Below, piece after piece: positions 21,444 through 30,515 of a stretch of DNA of 37,804 bases. The notes under the pieces are model-generated. The model had not been told where the DNA came from and made no database searches. It saw only the letters and a list, made by a program, of their open reading frames with translations. Position 1 is the stretch's first letter. Each line of letters begins with the position of its first letter. The translations under genes were made by a program, and so were the position numbers. Origin of the DNA: an uncultured Colwellia sp. (lineage in GTDB: Bacteria; Pseudomonadota; Gammaproteobacteria; Enterobacterales; Alteromonadaceae); assembly GCA_913061365.1 (NCBI GenBank), contig CAJXUT010000005.1, forward strand, positions 1 through 37,804. The letters run 5' to 3'.

Positions 21444-21617
21444 TGTTATTACCACTTTACCTTACAAAACAAACTATTACTTATTTCTCTATATTGTAGC
21501 AAAGAATAAGGTTATTAGCCCTCAAACCTATTATTAATTCACAAGTAAAGTAACAGTGCCGTTATCGATAATGATTGTAGTTTTCAATCAAAGTATGATG
21601 TGAAACATAATAAACAG

Positions 21618-22907
21618 TTATGCATTTACGGATAAGTTGACCTTAGTTAAAGTTGCGAAATACAAGCGTACTGTTTTACTCATCAAATAAAGTAACCACG
21701 AAAACTCAGTAAATAATAATAATGATAATAGCCAATAGGTACTCGGCATCATCAAGGTAAGTAGTAATATTCCACCCGTAGCAATATGTAAATAAAATAG
21801 CCATTGAGCATGCTTTTTATTCAAAAATTCATGCATATGTGGAATGGCTTGCATAGCAGCAAAGTTCATTAAACATTTTTGTTGTAAATGCGTGTAGCTT
21901 AAAAATGGCAGTATTTTTAACAGCATCCCCTGAATAACAGCCATAAGATAAAAGTAAAGATAACAGCAAGCAATAAGTAGTGTTTTTTGTTGCGCCACAT
22001 GTGAAGGTAAATATTTATCAGGTATAAAATAAAAGATATTTAATCCTACTAATGTAAAAGCAGCTAACTGCCAAAAACGAATAGTGCTATCGGGTATCTT
22101 TCGCTTTCTTTTTGAAATAACAAACAACAAGCTTAGTGCAAACACGCCATGTGTTAATACAATAAAAGGTGCAACAACTGTTGGTTTAAAAATTGAAAGC
22201 ACTAATAAAAAGAATAAGAAACTAGGTAAATAATGACTGATAATTTTAGGAAAACTTGGCGCTACATGAAACATAGGAATGACTTGAAAGCTGACAGAGA
22301 TAATCAGTATGCTTCCCCAGCCAGCCAAACCAAATAAAGCATGATTATTGGTTAATTCTTTACCTGTGTGACTAAACTCAAGCAACTCAAATCGCTGGCT
22401 CAGTAAAATAACTCCCATAAGTAGCACTATCAATAATGCAGTCATCGCAAGTCGAAAACCAATAATAGAGTCACCTTGACTCAACTTTTTCAATAAAACT
22501 AAAGTAAAGGCGATGAAATAAGTACCCAAACTACACACAAGCAGAATTAGTGAGCTAAAACCTAATACCGTATTTGGCCATATAAAGTTAGCCATCAAGC
22601 ATAATGTACCTAAAACTAGCGACGTATGGCAAAAATAGGTTATCTTCCTAGGCTTGGTAATGCCAATGCCACCAATAACCGGTAGTAATTGTAATAATGC
22701 TCCCATCATTACCATAGACAAAAACCCCAGAGTAAATCCATGAGTAAGTGCTAACATATATGGATGCCAACGACTTATCCATAAAGTCTCCCCTGAAAAT
22801 AATATCAAGAGAGCACATAAAATAACAAATAGTGGCGCTGTTAGAAAAAATCGAAAGGGTAAGTCAATAGGCGGTAAGGCATTAAAAGATAAGCCGTTGA
22901 TATTCAT
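21618..22907 (-). CDS. Polytopic integral membrane protein, NnrS/heme-copper-oxidase-like
   Basis: About 12 hydrophobic segments; HPYMLALTHGFTLGFLSMVMMGALLQLLPVIGG resembles NnrS-type membrane proteins; start overlaps the DUF2249 gene stop. Confidence 0.6.
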   Translation of the reverse strand: MNINGLSFNALPPIDLPFRFFLTAPLFVILCALLILFSGETLWISRWHPYMLALTHGFTLGFLSMVMMGALLQLLPVIGGIGITKPRKITYFCHTSLVLGTLCLMANFIWPNTVLGFSSLILLVCSLGTYFIAFTLVLLKKLSQGDSIIGFRLAMTALLIVLLMGVILLSQRFELLEFSHTGKELTNNHALFGLAGWGSILIISVSFQVIPMFHVAPSFPKIISHYLPSFLFFLLVLSIFKPTVVAPFIVLTHGVFALSLLFVISKRKRKIPDSTIRFWQLAAFTLVGLNIFYFIPDKYLPSHVAQQKTLLIACCYLYFYLMAVIQGMLLKILPFLSYTHLQQKCLMNFAAMQAIPHMHEFLNKKHAQWLFYLHIATGGILLLTLMMPSTYWLLSLLLFTEFSWLLYLMSKTVRLYFATLTKVNLSVNA

Positions 22908-23212
22908 TAATCTTCGCCTTTTTCTGAGCTCATACTTGCCATATCATGCATTTTTAACCAATGATTAAATACTCGTTGTAATTTTTGATGAAAAATGAAT
23001 AAGGATATATTATCGTCAGTGTGCACTTCGCAGTGGTATAGAAAACCAGCTTCACTTAATTTCTCATAGAGTGGAAAAGGTTGTCGTCTATGCTTGATTA
23101 ACAAGCAATCACCTTCAACGAGCTTTGCAAGGTGCGTGAGAATAACCGTCATAGGCTCAGGTGGCGCTAATTGACTCACATCAAGCTTTATAAAATTTAA
23201 GTGTGCTGACAT
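22907..23212 (-). CDS. DUF2249 domain-containing protein
   Basis: LDVSQLAPPEPMTVILTHLAKLVEGDCLLIKHRRQPFPLYEKLSEAGFLYHCE resembles DUF2249. Confidence 0.75.
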   Translation of the reverse strand: MSAHLNFIKLDVSQLAPPEPMTVILTHLAKLVEGDCLLIKHRRQPFPLYEKLSEAGFLYHCEVHTDDNISLFIFHQKLQRVFNHWLKMHDMASMSSEKGED

Positions 23213-23230
23213 AAATAATCGTGTAGCAAA

Positions 23231-23662
23231 CTAATTAGTTTTAAACTGTTCAATGATTTGCTCACCATCACTTATATTTTGATCCATCATTGGATAAAGC
23301 ATCATTTCTTCTTTCATATTATGCTGTTGCATCATCACCATAAGTGTTTCAGATAACCCTAAGTACTCATCTTTATTTTTTGCAGCCAAAGCATTGTCTA
23401 AATCTTGAACTAAAGCTCGCATTTGTTGGTGTTCCATACGCATAACTTGTGTTGGGCCTGAAGTCATTCCTGTTGCTTGTTCAAATTTAGGAAATAACGT
23501 GTCTTCTTCTTGGCTAAAGTGTTTACTTAGCTCTAATGCAAAACTTTGCCATTTTGTTAAAGCAAGTGACCAGTCAGCTTTTGCAACGGCTGCTTCAGCA
23601 TCGGTAAAAAACTCATCACACTCACGGTGCTTAGTAGTCATAAATTCAGGAATAGAGGTCAT
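23231..23662 (-). CDS. Hemerythrin (HHE) domain protein
   Basis: TTKHRECDEFF, KHFSQEEDTLFP, MRMEHQQMR, QQHNMKEEMMLYPMMD: the His/Glu iron-ligand pattern of hemerythrins. Confidence 0.88.
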   Translation of the reverse strand: MTSIPEFMTTKHRECDEFFTDAEAAVAKADWSLALTKWQSFALELSKHFSQEEDTLFPKFEQATGMTSGPTQVMRMEHQQMRALVQDLDNALAAKNKDEYLGLSETLMVMMQQHNMKEEMMLYPMMDQNISDGEQIIEQFKTN

Positions 23663-23984
23663 GGTAAATCCAATTAAAATTAAATATAAGGCTTAATTCT
23701 AACGAAAACCCTAAACAATGTTTTGACCTGTAATAAAGAACAGTTTCTAAAATAACATTTTCACGTCATAAATAAAAAAGAGAATAAAACACAAAAAATG
23801 AACAGATTATTAATTGCTATTCATTATTTTAAATCATAAGTCGCAACGGGAAATTATGATTACATAGTTAATATCCCTGCGTAAGCTAATATAGAAATAT
23901 GCTAATATAAAAACACACTCTATACTTTTTATTATTAATGTTTACATTGTTTCCTTATATATCCATTAAAACCTATGGTGAAAT

Positions 23985-26240
23985 ATGAACACAATTAGAT
24001 TAGAAAAGTTATTATCTCACCAACAAAATATATTATCTAAAATTGCTTTAGGTACCGCTTTAAACGATGTTCTAAACGATATTTGTTTATCTATTGAAGA
24101 AATTATTGATGATAGTTCTGCCAAATGTTCAATTCTGTCATTAGAGGGTGAACAGCTTTTTCACTGTGCCGCCCCCAATATAAGTGCTGAATACAGTCAA
24201 TTAATAAATGGTGTACACATAGGCCCAAACGTAGGCTCTTGTGGAACCGCTGCATATAGAAAATCGCGCGTGATTGTTGAGAATATAGAGACTTCACCGT
24301 TATGGGAAGATTATAAAGAGCTTGCGTTAGGTTTTGGTCTTAAATCATGTTGGTCAACACCCATTATTTCAACACAATCAAAAATTCTTGGTACATTTGC
24401 TATTTACCACAATATAGCTAAAGTCCCATCAACTAAAGATTTAGAGTTAATCGATTACTTCGTTCACTTTTCCAGTATTGCTTTAGAAAAAAACGTAAAT
24501 TTTCTTAAAGCAGAAAGGCTAATTGTGGATTTACAGCAAAGCAATGACAAATTCAAAGCCTTCACTCAAGTCATGCCAGATTTAACCTTTATTCTAGATG
24601 AAGAAGGTAAATATGTAGATATTTATGGTGTATCTGATGAGTTCTTGCATAATTCCCCCAATAGGCTAATTAACAGAAATTTAAATGATCTTTTTTCTAA
24701 AAATGATGCCTTACCCATTATGGCCATAATAGAAAAAACATTAGCATCAAATGAAATTCAAGTATTTGAATACGAGCTTGATGTTAAAAAAGGCAGAGTA
24801 GTTTTTGAAGGAAGAACAGCACCTATTAATGATTATCAGCCTGAGAATCCATCTAAAAGACACGTAGTCTGGATAGCTAGGGATATTACAGAACGAAAAA
24901 AAACAGAAAAGAAAGTAGAAAAATTAGCCTTTTTTGATCCCCTGACTAATCTTCCAAATAGAAGAATGCTCACCGAAAGGTTGAATATGTGTGTTGAGAG
25001 AGTAAAGCGTACTAAAAAAACTGGCGCTTTGTTTTTCTTAGACTTAGATAACTTTAAAAGAATCAATGATTCACTTGGGCATAGTGCTGGCGATGAGCTG
25101 TTAGTTGAATTAGCTAAAAGACTAAGTTCTGTTATAAGAGCATCTGATACTATTGCGAGAGTTGGCGGTGATGAGTTTGTTATTTTATTAGAATATATTG
25201 GTGAAAATAATGAACATGCGAATATTGAATCAGAGATAGTAGCCAAAAAATTACAAAGTGTATTTCATGAAAAATTTGCCATAGGAGAACTAGCATTTCA
25301 AGTAGGTTGCAGTATTGGTATTTGTTTAGTCGATAATGAAAACTTCCTAACAGACAACATTTTAAAGTTTGCTGATACAGCAATGTATCGTTCTAAAATG
25401 AAAGGTGGTAACAGCTACAGTTTTTATGATCCCGAGTTACAAACATTACTAGAAAAACAAACAGAACTTGAAACAGATATTGTAAGAGCCATTGCTTGTA
25501 ATGAGTTTTGTGCTTATTTTCAACCTCAAGTAAATATATTAGGCCAAGTAACGGGTGTAGAAGCACTCATTCGATGGGATCATCCCGGTAAAGGACTTAT
25601 AGCACCCAATGAATTTATTCCAGTCGCAGAACAATATGGACTAATTCAAGAGTTACAAAATATTGTACTACGTGATATCTGTACTCTTCTTAATCAATTA
25701 AATACAGACAAGTGTATTGATGAGTCATTTAGTATTGCAATCAATATTAGCCAATGTCAATTTAACTCATCTACGTTGAAGTCAGAATTACTCAAGACAA
25801 TAAATGATTTCAATATACGACCAGCACAAATTAAATTAGAAATAACAGAATCTATGCTTTCATCTGACATAGATAATACAATAAAACAAATGAACGAATT
25901 GAAAGAAAATGGGTTTGCTTTTTCAATAGATGACTTTGGTACAGGTTATTCTTGCTTAACACACCTCAGTGCATTCCCAGTTAAAGAACTCAAAATTGAC
26001 AAAAGCTTTATCGATAAAATACTAGATAACGGCACAGGATATAGTATTGTTCAAGTTATCATAAGCTTAGCCAAAAGCCTTAAAATTTCAATTGTTGCTG
26101 AAGGCGTTGAATCAGAAGAACAATTTGAAAAATTAAAAGGAATGAATATTGATTCAATTCAAGGATACTTAATTGCAAAACCAATGACTAAAGATGCCTA
26201 TTTATCATGGCATTTGAATAATATAACGAGCGGTACCTAA
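23985..26240 (+). CDS. GAF-PAS-GGDEF-EAL cyclic-di-GMP signalling protein
   Basis: GAF GSCGTAAYRKSRVIVEN...KSCWSTPI; PAS-like region; RASDTIARVGGDEF (I-site + GGDEF); EALIRWDHP, DDFGTGYSCL, LKIDKSFI, EGVE (EAL). Confidence 0.93.
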   Translation: MNTIRLEKLLSHQQNILSKIALGTALNDVLNDICLSIEEIIDDSSAKCSILSLEGEQLFHCAAPNISAEYSQLINGVHIGPNVGSCGTAAYRKSRVIVENIETSPLWEDYKELALGFGLKSCWSTPIISTQSKILGTFAIYHNIAKVPSTKDLELIDYFVHFSSIALEKNVNFLKAERLIVDLQQSNDKFKAFTQVMPDLTFILDEEGKYVDIYGVSDEFLHNSPNRLINRNLNDLFSKNDALPIMAIIEKTLASNEIQVFEYELDVKKGRVVFEGRTAPINDYQPENPSKRHVVWIARDITERKKTEKKVEKLAFFDPLTNLPNRRMLTERLNMCVERVKRTKKTGALFFLDLDNFKRINDSLGHSAGDELLVELAKRLSSVIRASDTIARVGGDEFVILLEYIGENNEHANIESEIVAKKLQSVFHEKFAIGELAFQVGCSIGICLVDNENFLTDNILKFADTAMYRSKMKGGNSYSFYDPELQTLLEKQTELETDIVRAIACNEFCAYFQPQVNILGQVTGVEALIRWDHPGKGLIAPNEFIPVAEQYGLIQELQNIVLRDICTLLNQLNTDKCIDESFSIAINISQCQFNSSTLKSELLKTINDFNIRPAQIKLEITESMLSSDIDNTIKQMNELKENGFAFSIDDFGTGYSCLTHLSAFPVKELKIDKSFIDKILDNGTGYSIVQVIISLAKSLKISIVAEGVESEEQFEKLKGMNIDSIQGYLIAKPMTKDAYLSWHLNNITSGT

Positions 26241-26313
26241 CTAGCATCTTATCTAATCGATTTAATATTTTTCATCCCGTTATTGATAGGATGTAATTGA
26301 CTACCTAGATAAA

Positions 26314-26796
26314 TTACACAGTACCTTTAACACCTAATAAATCTCGAATTGACTGAGTTATTTCATCAATACGATTCACATCAATTGGCGCAATAAAAAT
26401 GGTGTCATCGCCAGCTAAAGTGCCTAATATCCCCGCAGACTCACCCATACTATCAAGCATTCTTGATATTAACGGTGCACCGCCAATCCCCGTTTTCAAA
26501 ATAATTTGCATACTATTATGTTTAACACTTAATACAACAGACTCTATCGATTGTTTTGATTTTGGAACAGCTAATTCATCCGGTAAGATATAAATCATTT
26601 CATTATTAGCATTGCGTGTTTTTACCGCACCTAATTTAGAAAGTAAGCGAGATATCTTAGCTTGCGACATATTATCAAAACCTTGTTCTGACAAAGCTTC
26701 AGCTAACTGCCCTTGTGAACCGTGACATTGTTCTTTTAATAGACGTTTAAAGGCCTGGACTAGGTTTGATTCATGTTTTTTTCGCAAAGTGGTCAT
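26314..26796 (-). CDS. argR: Arginine repressor ArgR
   Basis: QGQLAEALSEQGFDNMSQAKISRLLSKLGAVKTRNANNEMIYILP; GILGTLAGDDTIFIAP. Confidence 0.95.
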   Translation of the reverse strand: MTTLRKKHESNLVQAFKRLLKEQCHGSQGQLAEALSEQGFDNMSQAKISRLLSKLGAVKTRNANNEMIYILPDELAVPKSKQSIESVVLSVKHNSMQIILKTGIGGAPLISRMLDSMGESAGILGTLAGDDTIFIAPIDVNRIDEITQSIRDLLGVKGTV

Positions 26797-26863
26797 ATCA
26801 AGTTCTATAAAATGGTGCTAATACGAGTATTCTACACTAGCTTTATTAAAATTAGCTATTTTA

Positions 26864-26877
26864 TGTATATATATGCA
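26864..26877. promoter_or_regulatory. Candidate ARG box
   Basis: TGTATATATATGCA matches 12 of 14 positions of the ARG-box core TGAATWWWWATTCA, upstream of argR. Confidence 0.4.
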
Positions 26878-26971
26878 AGTTTAAAGTGACTATTATTCAC
26901 GTCTATATCTCTTTACACTTTTTAAACAAAACCTTACTTGCCATCTTTTACAGAAACGATAAGCTAGTCAC

Positions 26972-28402
26972 ATGAAAACTCTTTTTACAAAAATGAATGC
27001 TTTACTGCTTACTATCCTCATACTAAGTGGCTGTAGTGCTAACTCATTTAATGACTTATTTAGTAGTTACAGTCAACAAATGAGGGGCGTAAAGCAGGCT
27101 CAAAATCAAGGAAACTTCCAGCAAGCCATTAGTTTAATACCAAAACGTAGTAGTCATGATGGTAGCTATAATTTAGGGTTATTAGAAAAAGCACGTTTAG
27201 AGTATTTAGCAAAGAATAACAATCAAAGTAGAAAAGGTTTTGCTCATGCTTATGAGCTTATCGAACAAAGCCAACAACAAGCTAAAATAGAACTTAGCCG
27301 TGGCCTTGAAAATGTCGCTGCCATTGTAAGTAACGACAACGCAGTACGCTATGATATTCCGTTGTATGAGCAAAGTATGCTCCATAGTTATCAAGCATTG
27401 AACTATATCACGCAACAAGACTTATCTGGTGCTTTGGTAGAAGTAAGGCGTGCCAATCAAGTTCAAGAAAAAGCATTAAAAGCGAATAGCGATAGTATTA
27501 ACAAAAGTCTAGCAAATGCCAATAATGAAAAGTTCAGTATAGATAACCTACCGCAACAATATCCCAGTATGAACCGTACTATTGGTGACGTGAAAAATGG
27601 CTTCCAAAATGCCTATACTTTTTACCTATCCGCTTTATTGTATGAAAGCGCAGGACAACCAAATGATGCTTACATTGATTTCAAAAAAGCATTAGAGATT
27701 TATCCCGATAACCACTATTTACAACAAGACGTATGGCGCTTAGCAAAGGCTTTACAAATGACTGACGATTTAGCTTTGCTTAAATCAACATTCCCCAGAA
27801 CTATTACGAAGAAAAATAAGCATAATAATAATCAGGGCAAAGTTATTTTTATTGTTGAAAACGGTATCGTAGAGGCTAAACAAGAAACATCGTTAAGTCT
27901 CCCTATTTATACAAGCCATAATGATGTTCGTTTATATAATGTTGCTTTACCTAGTTATTCTAACCAGTTAACCGTTTATTCCCCTTTAACACTTACTTAT
28001 CAGGGTAAACATTATCAAACAGAAGAAATTGTTCGATTACAATCATTAGCGGCGAAACAACTACAAGATAAACTGCCCGTTATTATCACCCGACAAATAA
28101 CACGCTTAATTGCTAAAGAAGAAATAAGACAAACATTAGCAAGGAAAGGTGGCGATATCGGCAATATATTCGCAAATATTTACAACATTGTTACTGAAAA
28201 AGCTGATACAAGAAGTTGGAGTACCTTGCCTGATAGTATTCAAATTTTAACGCTTAATTTATCCGCTGGCCATCATATGCTTAATATAGATATTAATGGT
28301 GTAAATAAACAAATTGAAGTATCCATAAACAAAAATAGACAAACATTAGTCACACTAAACTCCATCGGCGCTTATGTTGACTATAGTGTATTCAATCTAT
28401 AA
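26972..28402 (+). CDS. COG3014-like TPR-containing lipoprotein
   Basis: Lipobox ILSGCSA; N-terminal TPR-like helices; operon with YcfL/LpoB-like genes. Confidence 0.7.
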   Translation: MKTLFTKMNALLLTILILSGCSANSFNDLFSSYSQQMRGVKQAQNQGNFQQAISLIPKRSSHDGSYNLGLLEKARLEYLAKNNNQSRKGFAHAYELIEQSQQQAKIELSRGLENVAAIVSNDNAVRYDIPLYEQSMLHSYQALNYITQQDLSGALVEVRRANQVQEKALKANSDSINKSLANANNEKFSIDNLPQQYPSMNRTIGDVKNGFQNAYTFYLSALLYESAGQPNDAYIDFKKALEIYPDNHYLQQDVWRLAKALQMTDDLALLKSTFPRTITKKNKHNNNQGKVIFIVENGIVEAKQETSLSLPIYTSHNDVRLYNVALPSYSNQLTVYSPLTLTYQGKHYQTEEIVRLQSLAAKQLQDKLPVIITRQITRLIAKEEIRQTLARKGGDIGNIFANIYNIVTEKADTRSWSTLPDSIQILTLNLSAGHHMLNIDINGVNKQIEVSINKNRQTLVTLNSIGAYVDYSVFNL

Positions 28403-28433
28403 CACAAACCTATGATTACGAGGAGATAACACT

Positions 28434-28895
28434 ATGTTATTTATTAAAAAAGTATCACTACCCTTGGTGTTGTTTATATCAACTTTACTTATTAGTGCTT
28501 GTCAAAATATACCACCAGTAACTTCAGGTATAGGCAGTACAGAACTGAGTCCATCACAAAAGTATGAACAACACTTACAGATAGATAATAAAGAATTAGC
28601 AAAGCGAGTTCATATCAGCGATCTCAAATCACGCAAACAAAATGATTTTTTACAAGTCAATTTGAGCCTTACAAGTACGTATGAGAAATCATTACAACTG
28701 CAATACCAATTTGTGTGGTTCGACCAAAATGGTTTTATCATTGAAGCAGACAAAACGCCTTGGCAGCCGTTTGAACTGCACGGTATGCAAACCAAAACAG
28801 TTACGAGTTTAGCACCAACGCCACAAGTTGCTAAATTTAGCTTTTATGTACGAGAAGTTCCTGAAAAGTTCTATAAGTACAACTCAACAAATTAA
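28434..28895 (+). CDS. YcfL-family (DUF1425) lipoprotein
   Basis: Lipobox LISACQN; LQYQFVWFDQNGFIIEADKTPWQPFELHGMQTKTVTSLAPTPQVAKFSFYVRE is YcfL-like. Confidence 0.82.
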   Translation: MLFIKKVSLPLVLFISTLLISACQNIPPVTSGIGSTELSPSQKYEQHLQIDNKELAKRVHISDLKSRKQNDFLQVNLSLTSTYEKSLQLQYQFVWFDQNGFIIEADKTPWQPFELHGMQTKTVTSLAPTPQVAKFSFYVREVPEKFYKYNSTN

Positions 28896-28926
28896 ATAAA
28901 TTATTACTCCCATAAAGGACAATATT

Positions 28927-29529
28927 ATGAATAAACTACTTATGACCGCCAGCTTTAGCCTAGCTTTAATTGCATTAGGTGGATGTACAAACAAATCTGT
29001 CGTTCGTTATGGTGATGCCACAGCCGTTGAAACGACTAATATTAACTTTGGCTCAACTGATTTACAGAAAGTAGCAAGCCAAATGACAGACTCTTTACTG
29101 ATCTCCCCTGTTGTTGGTACCTTAACAGCGAATACACGCCCAATATTATTTGTTGAAAGTATTAAAAACAAAACTAGTGAGCATATTGATACTGAATCAA
29201 TCACTGATTCGATATCAACTAAATTATTACGCTCTGGTAAGTTTCGCTTTGTTGATATGGCTCGAGTTGCAGCAGTAAGGGAACAACTAAACTTTCAACA
29301 AAGTGGTGGCTTAGTCGATTCAAGTAAAGCAATAGCATTTGGTCAACAAGTTGGCGCGCAATATATGCTTTACGGTAATTTATCTAGCATAGTGAAATCG
29401 AATAAAGATAAGTCTGATGTATATTACAAGTTCACATTACGCTTACTAGACTTAAAAAGCGGTTTAGTAGAATGGGCTGATGAGACTGAAATACGCAAAA
29501 CAAAAGAGAAAAAACTAGTTAGCTGGTAA
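28927..29529 (+). CDS. lpoB: LpoB-like penicillin-binding protein activator lipoprotein
   Basis: Lipobox LGGCTN; LFVESIKNKTSEHIDTESITDSISTKLLRSGKFRFVD...QVGAQYMLYGNLSSI...LRLLDLKSGLVEWADETEIRK. Confidence 0.8.
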   Translation: MNKLLMTASFSLALIALGGCTNKSVVRYGDATAVETTNINFGSTDLQKVASQMTDSLLISPVVGTLTANTRPILFVESIKNKTSEHIDTESITDSISTKLLRSGKFRFVDMARVAAVREQLNFQQSGGLVDSSKAIAFGQQVGAQYMLYGNLSSIVKSNKDKSDVYYKFTLRLLDLKSGLVEWADETEIRKTKEKKLVSW

Positions 29530-29538
29530 GGAGGTTAC

Positions 29539-30015
29539 ATGAAAGCGATATCACACACCCTGTTAGCATTATGTTTATTATTTTTTTATTCCACTGATAG
29601 CTATGCTAATTATGACCGAAACAAGGCTGTGCCTGTAGAAAAGGTGCTTTTTGGCAAAGTAATCACTGTACGTAACATCAATCATGAAGAGTTAATACGT
29701 GACAAAAATAATGGTTGGCATAATTTTGGTGGGGCGCTTCTTGGTGGGGTAATTGGTCACCAATTTGGCGATGGCAGTGGTAGAGATGTTGCTACCATAC
29801 TTGGTGCTATTATTGGCGGTTCTATTGCAAATGATAGACAAAAACAACCGAAGAAAAAGATCACTTATTTAGTTGAGTTAATGATAGAAACTGAAAAAGG
29901 TGAACAGTTTATGGTACTACAAGATTATGATAGAACGATGGTTTTTCATGCCAATGACAAGATCAGAATGATCTATCTAGCTAACGATACCGTAAGAATT
30001 GATAAACAAAGATAA
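29539..30015 (+). CDS. Glycine-zipper (SlyB-like) envelope protein
   Basis: Signal peptide ...YSTDSYAN; GGALLGGVIGHQFGDGSGRDVATILGAIIGGSIAND glycine-zipper segment. Confidence 0.75.
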   Translation: MKAISHTLLALCLLFFYSTDSYANYDRNKAVPVEKVLFGKVITVRNINHEELIRDKNNGWHNFGGALLGGVIGHQFGDGSGRDVATILGAIIGGSIANDRQKQPKKKITYLVELMIETEKGEQFMVLQDYDRTMVFHANDKIRMIYLANDTVRIDKQR

Positions 30016-30038
30016 ACAAAGATAAACAAAGATAAACA
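30001..30038 (+). repeat. 10-bp tandem repeat (GATAAACAAA, about 4 copies)
   Basis: gataaacaaa gataaacaaa gataaacaaa gataaaca; overlaps the preceding gene's stop codon. Confidence 0.9.
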
Positions 30039-30124
30039 GGCACGCTTAACATTGAATAAGTAGTTGAGTGAAAACAATGACAATATTTCTATTTTAACTT
30101 TTACTAAAATATGAAAATGCTCAA

Positions 30125-30181
30125 ATGTTTATCACTCTTCTGCTTATGTTTATCACTTTTCTGTGATAACTCTGTGATAAA
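30125..30181. promoter_or_regulatory. Cluster of TTATCAC/GTGATAA half-sites
   Basis: TTTATCAC at 30128-30135 and 30149-30156, then GTGATAA at 30163-30169 and GTGATAAA at 30174-30181; function not known. Confidence 0.4.
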
Positions 30182-30515
30182 TACATTGAAACCTGTAAAA
30201 AAAGACATTGTTGAAGAAAAAATTCGACTAATTTTTTAAATCTGCTCAGTTTATCTCAATGCTCACAATCAATTTTTCAAAAATATTGTTTCTGTAACAC
30301 CCCATAAATAAATGGGATAAAAAGCCGTATAACAAACACTCCAACAGATATATTCAAGATTAAATTTACCTAAACCAGCGGTAATAAATCAAGTGCGTTT
30401 TTTAATTAATCCTTCGCTAAAACAGCCGTTTAAGAATTGTTATACTTTCGTGATACATAATTTTTTTTCTCTTTGTAAACTAAAGTTGAAATAATTTAGC
30501 TCACAAGGAAAAAAC

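Noticed and set aside
24836-25383. ORFs - 136 aa and 67 aa antisense to the GGDEF region
   Set aside because: Shadow ORFs of an intact GGDEF domain.
30001-30181. Possible CRISPR-like array
   Set aside because: The 10-bp repeats are contiguous with no spacers, and the TTATCAC half-sites are short and unequally spaced; no cas genes present.
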